Assembly: GCA_003971905.1 (NCBI GenBank)
Contig: RSEE01000124.1
Location: 1 to 64,000 of the forward strand
Source of the DNA: Moniliella sp. 'wahieum'
Lineage: Eukaryota; Basidiomycota; Moniliellomycetes; Moniliellales; Moniliellaceae
Direction of reading: 5' to 3'
Length of the DNA stretch: 64,000 nucleotides
Shown: piece after piece, positions 57,653 to 64,000 of the stretch
Layout: every line of letters starts with the position of its first letter
Numbering within the stretch: position 1 is the stretch's first letter
Notes under the pieces: generated by a model
Databases searched by the model: none
What the model saw: only the letters and a program-made list of their open reading frames with translations
Told to the model about the DNA's origin: nothing
Program-made: the position numbers and the translations under genes

Positions 57653-57673
57653 CTTGAAGCCTGACGCTTCAAG
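57653..57673. repeat. CTTGAAGC hairpin
   Basis: Arms CTTGAAGC and GCTTCAAG flank a five-base loop CTGAC, a perfect 8-bp stem. The sequence just before it (GCGTGACACGTATATGG ... GAAGCTTGAAGC, 57604-57660) resembles 48126-48172, 9.5 kb away, so the hairpin may be part of a short dispersed element. Confidence 0.5.
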
Positions 57674-58146
57674 ACAGCCAGGGGCCAAAAGCAAGCCGTT
57701 GGCCAACCTGCTAGGCACCGATGGTGGCCTCCGATTACGAATGTCGATTGCTGCGCCTGCTTTCCCAGTTCAAAGCCGAGGCGGAGCCACACGGTCAGCG
57801 GCGAGGGCGCATGGAAGGCGGGGCATGGCCCGACGGCGTGCTCACATACGCTTCCGTCCCATGTCGACCAAACGCAGCCACTGGCGCCGTGCACCCGCGA
57901 GCACCCCCGCACCCCTCCCGCGGACACTGGCCCCAGGCCATGTGTCTCACTGGTGCGCAGTCTGGTTTTCTAGTAGGGGGTGTAAAGGCAAAATAATGGC
58001 CACTGTTCGCCCCGGCAGCCCCAGCTGGCCGCTCGCCTGCCAGCTCCTCCAGCGTGGCCACACATGGTTTGTCCAGCCTACCCACTCGGTTCCCTCGTTC
58101 GAATCTTGGAGCACCACCACCACCCCTGCCCCCCCCCTCCATTCCA

Positions 58147-60327
58147 ATGGAGCGCGTCAGGCCCTTGTCCCCGGCCCGGCCCCTGCCTTCGTCTCCAGCC
58201 CACACGGAGGAGGAAACCAACACCTTCGTCACGGCAGCGCGACAACCGCGGTGGCAAAGTGGCGCCGGCCATAATACCCCCTTGACGCCTCTGGCTGTCC
58301 TTTCCGCGACGGACGAAGGCAGTCGGCTGGCTCCTCTCCTGGCGCCCTCAAATCCCTCGCTACTCTCGTTCTTCCATCTTCGCCTCGTCATCGCCCTACA
58401 TCACCACACCCGCTCCCAACTACGACTACCAGCAGCGCACCCTCAAGTGCCAAACCGCCATCTGCCACAACTCCTGGAAGCATGCGGTCTCGCTCTGCTA
58501 ACTTCCTCTCAGACCTGGTCCACACCTTTCCCCGTCCAAACCCACATCCTCTACCGCGATGGGATGAATCGGATGGTCAAGAGGAATGCTGGACACACTC
58601 ATTGGCCTGCCTCAGAGCCCAACACACGACGACATCCCACGCAATATGCCCAATCGGATGCGTCGTCATCGCCCATGTCATTGCTTGTCGTGGTGAACGC
58701 GACAGTATCCTTAAGCTCGATGCTGTCTTGGCGCCGTCATCTTTCTTTTCACCTTCGCCGTGGGTCAGCGCGGCATCCATTCCCCCCTATGGATCAAGTT
58801 CCTTTCGAGTGAGCGACACGTCCGTTGAAACCGCCTCTAGTATTTCAGCTCAATCCGATCTGCTTCCTACAACAATACCCGCCTCGCCTACAACGCCCAC
58901 GGCTCCTCCTTCTCTTTTGCCCCCCCCACACGGTTCATCTAGGTCCGAGGCCAAGCGTATGTTCTTATTCCTGTGGTACTTTTCTTGTTACTTGGCGGAT
59001 TCTAACTCCTGTATTCCCGCCGCTGAATTAGCAGAGATACGAAGCTGGGGTTCTTCTATTCAGTCATCAGCGCAGACTCGCATCCCGTGCTTCCACCACA
59101 ACCTCAACCATTGCAACGGAGCCGGCTTCGGATCTTCCTCGCAACGAATCAAGCACTTTCCTTTCCGACAAGGGAACCGACAGCTCTGCATTAGCTCGCG
59201 TGGGCGGGCCCGGATAACCCACAGACCCCTACTTACCCCTCCTAGGCTCAAATCCAACGTGTATTTGCATCGGGCCGAAGCTCACCAACCGCCTCGGCTC
59301 AGTATTCGCTTGTCAGGCGCCGGATTGGGGGAGTGGGATACTCTTTCGCCCCATACGTTCACACCATCATTCAGCGCGTCGATGACACCACACGAGTCGC
59401 GTTCCACTTGGGATCTACCCACGGGACCCTCACCCCAAGTGCGACAGAGCCAGCACTCCTTGGAGACGCAGTACTCGAACGATACCGGAATCGGGTCGAT
59501 CGGTTCCTCCCTAGACGACAGCCCTTGGCCAACGTCACAATCTCGTGACTCTGACATCGGTTTCACTTCTGACTCTTCAGGAGGAAATATTACTGCCACT
59601 CTTCTTTCTGTGCCAAACGGGCAGGGGACGGGGAGAACCGAGAGGGAAGACCCTCATCTCCAGCTTCGCCCTTCTTGTCGTCAGCGGTTCCCTCAAAGGT
59701 ACAGACTAAGGTACTCCGCAAAGTGTCGTCTCTTTGGGCATTAGGCACAGCCGCTACCGAGGACGTTCCTTCCCGGGCTTCGGTCGACTGCATCGGTGAA
59801 AACAAGAACACATCTCGGTTGGATCCAAGGCTCCAAGACGATTGGAGTGTTGGCATGAGCAGCACATCTTACCTGGCTACCTTCTTCTCTCTCTCTTGTC
59901 ACCCAAACGGCGAGGCGTCGCCCCCACCTCACCCCCATCATTTATTCGCCCTGCCTCCACCCGCCCTTTCAGTCCTACGTCGGCTTCGACCAGTTCTCAC
60001 TCTGCCTCCAAACATTCGCGGGACGGATTTCTGCCTAGTGCATCCTCAAGGCAAGAAGAGCACGTGCGTAGTCCCACCCCCGGAACGGGTACCACTCCCA
60101 CGACTCCCTCCCTATCCAAAAAGGGTGGCCTACGGTCCCGTCTGCGGTCTAAGGCATCCTTTGCTTCGCTTGTATCGGTGCGCAAGGACCCATACATCAC
60201 TCCTTCTCCCACTTTGCTTCCGGACCATCTTCCTGCCTATCCCCCCTCTTCTTTTGGGACGCCAGATTCGTCCAAAAAGAAGTTGTTACGCATTCGGACA
60301 CGAACGTCGCTGGCGGCGCTCCGCTAG
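58147..60327 (+). CDS. Ser/Thr/Pro-rich hypothetical protein
   Basis: Unknown function. ATG at 58147 opens MERVRPLSPARPLPSSPAHT; further segments are SMRSRSANFLSDLVHTFPRP, VSAASIPPYGSSSFRVSDTS and VETASSISAQSDLLPTTIPA. An intron at 58957-59031 (GTATGT, branch CTAAC, ATTAG) is clear. After it come SASRASTTTSTIATEPASD, FSASMTPHESRSTWDLPTG, QYSNDTGIGSIGSSLDDSPW and KVLRKVSSLWALGTAATEDV. The end reads GGLRSRLRSKASFASLVSVR and KKLLRIRTRTSLAALR, with a stop at 60327. An additional plus frame, SSWYLSGLFHGVDAHSTYPP to a stop at 60652, may be a last exon after a further intron. Several single-base losses interrupt the frame. The clustered Ser/Thr next to basic residues would suit a phosphorylated regulatory or cytoskeletal protein, but that is a guess from composition only. 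Confidence 0.5.
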
Positions 60328-61034
60328 GTTTCCTCCTACCTTACGGAATTGCGTGTGTACACGGACCCCCACTCACAACCGTTCCCCTATCGCGTTATCT
60401 ATATGTGTTCAACCCCTCTCTCCCCCCTCGCATCGCTCGATCGCGTCTGAGGCTGCCAAGTCATCATGGTACCTTTCTGGTCTTTTCCATGGCGTTGATG
60501 CTCACTCTACATATCCTCCTTTGTCCTCTTCGTCTGACCACCTCCCTCAAGACTCAAGGAAGGTGGTTCGTTTCTCTCTGTCCATCATTCAGTCTTTCCA
60601 GCAGGCCGCTTCACATGCTTCAAGGAAAAATTACACTCTCTCGAAGGACTAGGATTGAAAGTTTCGCTGGGCAGGGAACTCTCGTTGCCAAGGTGACCAC
60701 AGGAACTACATCCACTCCTGCCCTCTTATACGGCTTGTTACGGTAGGCAGCTTGGCATAGACAATCGACCGAAGGTGGCGTTGATGTCAGGGCCTGGTAC
60801 TTCCCCGGACGCGCCAGAGCAAGTGGAACAACCACCAGAACAGCTGGATCTTTTTTGCTGGCGCCCAGAGCAACGCGCTGGCATACTGTTACGTAATTCC
60901 ATTCGCGGTGGACGTGTTCCTCGGCGTCACGTGATGCCTGGTGTGGTGCTTGTTGACTTGGGGCCGTGGCGTTTCTGACAAGCGGCCAGTCCAACTCAAC
61001 CACCACCACCACCCACCACTACCGCTCTGTGGCC
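60328..61034 (+). promoter_or_regulatory. Region between Ser-rich gene and PCH2
   Basis: It contains the possible extra exon of the Ser-rich gene (to 60652) and then about 380 bases of PCH2 upstream sequence. Nothing else is recognised. CACCACCACCACCCACCACTACC at 61000-61022 directly precedes the PCH2 start. Confidence 0.35.
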
Positions 61035-62831
61035 ATGGGCGAGCTGGCGCTGACATCCGATGCTCATGTTGCCGTGGATGTACTTCATGGTGCGTAGGAA
61101 TCGTAATCGGCACATTTCTGTCCGGTTTACTGACCATATGGCTTGCTATCCGCTCCAGTCGAGGTGCGGCTGCGTTACGACGCGCGTGTCGCCAGCCACC
61201 TTCTCGTCACTGCCCTCGACCAATACTTGGCGCGTCACATTCCGTCCATAACATGCAATGCGGAGCTTCCCGGATGGAAGGAAGATCCAACGCTTGCTTC
61301 CAACGTTGAAATGATTGCCGTCGGTGAATGCTGTGCGTCTTTTTTGACTGGGTCCACGTCTGCCTCCGCCTCCGCATCCATTTCGCGTATCCCTACTAAC
61401 TTGTTGTCTCTTCTTTAGCCAACGGGCAGCCCACTGTCACTCTCAGCCAGATCCATGTTCATGTTCATTTGTACAAGCTCGTTCCGGATGCGATCGAAGA
61501 GTTTACTGTCGGTGGAGACGAGGAAGGCGAGGAGGAGCCCGTCACGGCCGCCAGCACAGCCGCCTTGCCACGAAAAGAGTACGATGGCTTGTGGCGCAAG
61601 TACGTTTATTTTCTTGATTTTCTCTTTCTCCTGGTTGCTGTTTTCTGACCATGGTGGGGGGCTAGTTTAATCTACGACGATGATGTGAAGCAACGGTTGC
61701 TCCAGTATATCTACTCGACCATTGAACTGTCTGAATGCGGCATTGACGCTGACATCATTGCTTGGAATCGGTACGTGGCCCATTTTCTCTTCCCTCTTTG
61801 TACAGCCCGCTCACATCCGTTTTGGTCAGTCTCGTGTTGCTCCATGGTCCACCCGGCACGGGCAAGACGAGTCTGTGTAAGGCTTTGGCGCAAAAGCTCG
61901 CGATCCGATTGGGAACCAAGTATGCCAGCAGCCAACTGGTTGAGGTCAACTCCCACTCGCTCTTTTCCAAATGGTTTTCCGAGTCGGGCAAGTTGGTGCA
62001 GCGACTGTTTTCCATGATTCTGGAACTGGTGGAACAGGAGGACGCGTTTGTTGTGATCTTGATTGGTACGCATCGGTCCTCTTCATCCGAATTCATACTC
62101 ACACGTACCCTTTATCAGATGAGGTGGAAAGTTTGGCGACTGCACGGTCTGCTTCCTTGGGCGGCCTTGAACCCTCCGACGCAGTACGGGTGGTCAATGC
62201 GGTGCTCACGCAGCTGGACAAGCTCAAGCACCACAAGAATGTTCTCGTCATGACCACTTCCAACATTTCGGAGGCGATGGGTACGTGGACTCTTCTGGTG
62301 GTAGGGGTTCAACCAACGTGAACTGAAACGGCTTACTGATCTCGTTCTCTGCAGATTCGGCCTTTATGGATCGAGCCGACATTAAACAATACATTGGTCT
62401 TCCTTCCTCAGAAGCCATCTATTGGATCCAGCGCACATGTCTGGAGGAATTGATGGCCAAGGGCATGGCCACGCACGTTGTACGTTTCTCCTCCCCGCTT
62501 TATCAGCTTGCGTGGCTTGCGTGTGTTCGCTGACCCTCTCTGTTCACAGCCACTGTTGCAATGGCCCGTCGCATCCATGCTCACGTCACCCACGGGTCCA
62601 GACAGGGCTAGTTTTCTTTTGGCCCAACTGGCCCGCCAGACCAAAGGTCTTTCGGGGCGGTTGTTACGTCGGTTGCCTGTGTTGGCTCTGGCCCGACACA
62701 TCTCCTCGGTCGCGCGACCGATCCCGACAGAAATGTGGATCGAGGCAATGAGCAAGGCGGCTGCTGATTCTCAACAGGAGGCACGTCAAGTCCAAGCGGG
62801 TAGCTCTGCGCCCCTCCCTGAGCAGGCCTAG
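61035..62831 (+). CDS. pch2: AAA+ ATPase Pch2/TRIP13
   Basis: Remodels HORMA-domain proteins (Hop1, Mad2) in the meiotic and spindle checkpoints. Eight exons by inspection: 61035-61089, 61159-61332, 61419-61599, 61666-61770, 61830-62065, 62119-62280, 62355-62479 and 62550-62831. They total 1320 nt in perfect phase, 439 residues, close to TRIP13 (432). The N-terminal domain reads [17 protein letters not shown]. The AAA core follows: [20 protein letters not shown], Walker [41 protein letters not shown], Walker [17 protein letters not shown], sensor 1 VLVMTTSN, the arginine-finger region [17 protein letters not shown], and the C-terminal lid [14 protein letters not shown]. Start ATG 61035 was chosen because exon 1 ([18 protein letters not shown]) splices in phase into the conserved part. 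All seven introns are 49-86 bases with GTRCG-type donors. No frame shift is present. It is the most intron-rich gene in the window. Confidence 0.96.
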
Positions 62832-63073
62832 TCGGGTCCATGGTCGCAACAAGCCATGCCCTTGGTCTTCCGGCATGTTCCCCTGCCATTCTCGTTCTTC
62901 GCGCTTTCATCGTAATTTGCATGACTGGTCCTGGGCCATGACCAGGTCGGTTCCCCGCTGTCTCTCACCTGCCTGCACGACTCTGTTTGGGTGAACCCGC
63001 GATCATGTACACATAGTCACCAGGCAATAGTACAAGTACAAGTACAATAATATACACACCAATCGCAACCTCC

Positions 63074-64000
63074 TCAAGGCAACACGTTCAGCACGTACAA
63101 CGCCCCGCCGGCATCTTGGGCCTTGACTACTTGCTTGGACAGGACGAGAGCATTGAGGGCCTTGTTGACTTGCACGCGCGGCAGTTTCGTGGCCGACACC
63201 AGGTCCGGCACTTAGGACCCACCAACATAGGTTAGCCTTTTTTTCAGCGTCAAAGAAGAGAGGCACGAGTACGTACAATGGGAGCCTGCGTCGCCGGCGT
63301 TGATCAATGCACCCAGTGTGGTCTGGGCCACTCTGGTCAGCGCCGGGTCCGAGCCGCGCCATTCGAGGGGAAGGCGGTCAATCGTGTCGGTGACAAAGAC
63401 CTGGGAAAACGAGAGGGAAACACGGTCAGAGCACATCAAATAGGTCAAAGAAAGTACCTATAGGGGCAACGTACCTCGCGTTGCTTTTTCTGCCGGTGTC
63501 AACTTGGGCTTGGTCGGTGCCGAAGGCTTCTTGAGTGCGCTCTTGCCTGGCTTGCCTGTCCCCGACGCGGCGGGGGCGCCAATTTGGGTTGCCTTGAATG
63601 GCACGGCCGCTGCGGGCGGCGGCGGGAGCGGAAAGGAAGCATCTGTCACAGCCGACTCATCGGCTGTGGCATAGGTCGTGTCGGCAGCGACGGAATGGGA
63701 GGATATGGTACTCTCAGCAGCGGTCGCAGATGGGTTGGATGTCGTGGTACCGAGGGAAGCGAGGAGCTGCTTGCGTTCCTGCACGCTCGTCGCCGCATCC
63801 GGCAGCGGCCGCTCGGACCAGTCGACCGTGAAGGCATTCATGCGCAGGCCATATAGGAACTCGGAGAAAGACTCTCCAAACACACTGAGCGACTCTCCAA
63901 TCCCCTGCCACGCAGCCAGGTTGGCTTCGAGGGTATTGGTCTCATCGCCGAGCAGGCCTAGTGCCTGGTCCAGGTGGGCGAGCGCGGGGGGAAGAACGGA
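63074..64000 (-). CDS. dam1: DASH/Dam1 complex subunit Dam1, 5' end beyond the window, with unusual C-terminus
   Basis: A kinetochore protein of the microtubule-encircling DASH ring. The frame is open to the window edge: HLDQALGLLGDETNTLEANL, then the Dam1 signature VFGESFSEFLYGLRMNAFTV and DWSERPLP (about 63900-63800). A Ser/Ala/Pro/Lys linker follows, ending PTKPKLTPAEKATR. A GTACGT donor at 63474 follows; exons 63400-63277 and 63210-63074 (introns 63401-63474 and 63211-63276) give VFVTDTIDRLPLEWRGSDPA, RVAQTTLGALINAGDAGSH, LPDLVSATKLPRVQVNKALN and QDAGGALYVLNVLP, stop at 63074-63076. The last part looks like a winged helix. Joining to the Dam1 exon in frame requires one extra base before the first donor, like the losses seen elsewhere; otherwise the downstream exons belong to a separate small gene. 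Known Dam1 proteins are not, to my knowledge, described with this domain. The Dam1 part is confident, the fusion less so. Confidence 0.8.

Larger units (their letters stand above)
55599..58146. other. AT-richer gene-free island
   Basis: About 2.5 kb without a supportable gene, visibly poorer in GC than the rest (56700-57350 especially, with words such as CTACTTATAAATGAAGAGG). It contains palindromes and hairpins listed separately, a GTTCAACGTTCAAC-type word at 56259-56270 and related AACGTTCAACGGTTAACGTT at 56134-56153, and a run GCGAGTGCGAGTGCGAATGG at 56643-56670. The last 450 bases may be the 5' region of the Ser-rich gene. Short open frames here have no protein-like composition. It could be a decayed mobile element, a regulatory island or old repeat DNA. 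Confidence 0.45.

Noticed and set aside
1-64000. CRISPR array, rRNA operon, prokaryotic operon features
   Set aside because: None seen; introns, gene content and signals are those of a fungal nuclear genome.

Overview
The window is nuclear DNA from a GC-rich fungus. It has GT-AG introns of about 40 to 120 bases with CTAAC-type branch sites, an NADP-glutamate dehydrogenase, a Dam1 (DASH) kinetochore protein, a Ufd4 ubiquitin ligase and a DH-PH-FYVE RhoGEF like Don1 of smut fungi. Introns are few in most genes but numerous in the Pch2 gene. I infer a basidiomycete, most likely in the Ustilaginomycotina. No species can be named from the sequence alone.

Layout: 0-2.5 kb holds a decayed copy of the DEAD-box gene DHH1 (minus) and an intron-containing tRNA gene. 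2.5-14.2 kb carries an MFS exporter (+), V-ATPase subunit a (-), a DUF952 protein (-) and the mRNA-export factor SAC3 (+). 15.1-19.3 kb holds the RhoGEF (-). 19.7-24.4 kb has two Ser/Pro-rich proteins of unknown function (+). 24.9-31.7 kb has an APC/C activator of the Cdc20/Cdh1 family and the ribosome-biogenesis factor RRP5 (both +). 33.1-39.7 kb has GDH1 (+) and UFD4 (-) facing each other. 39.7-48.1 kb is accessory: a Ty3/gypsy relic, microsatellites and a roughly 5 kb block of unrecognised, frame-broken coding sequence. 48.2-55.6 kb has an F-box protein (-), a SET-domain histone methyltransferase (+), the SNARE YKT6 (-) and a BAG-domain co-chaperone (+). 55.6-58.1 kb is an AT-richer gene-free island. 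58.1-64 kb has a Ser-rich protein (+), PCH2 (+) and a DAM1-like gene (-) that runs off the right edge.

The gene set is mostly housekeeping with no operon-like logic. Several neighbours are divergent pairs with short shared upstream regions (F-box/SET 281 bp, YKT6/BAG 282 bp). Cell-cycle and chromosome functions recur (APC/C activator, Pch2, Dam1), but nothing suggests they form a cluster.

The most striking feature is technical or biological: many conserved, probably essential genes are broken by single-base shifts, and where I worked them out each is repaired by adding one base, usually C or G. YKT6 alone needs about six, whereas GDH1 and PCH2 need none. I read these as deletion errors in the assembly and annotate such genes as CDS rather than pseudogenes. 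The DHH1 copy and the Ty3/gypsy piece are different: they carry substitutions in invariant motifs and look truly decayed.
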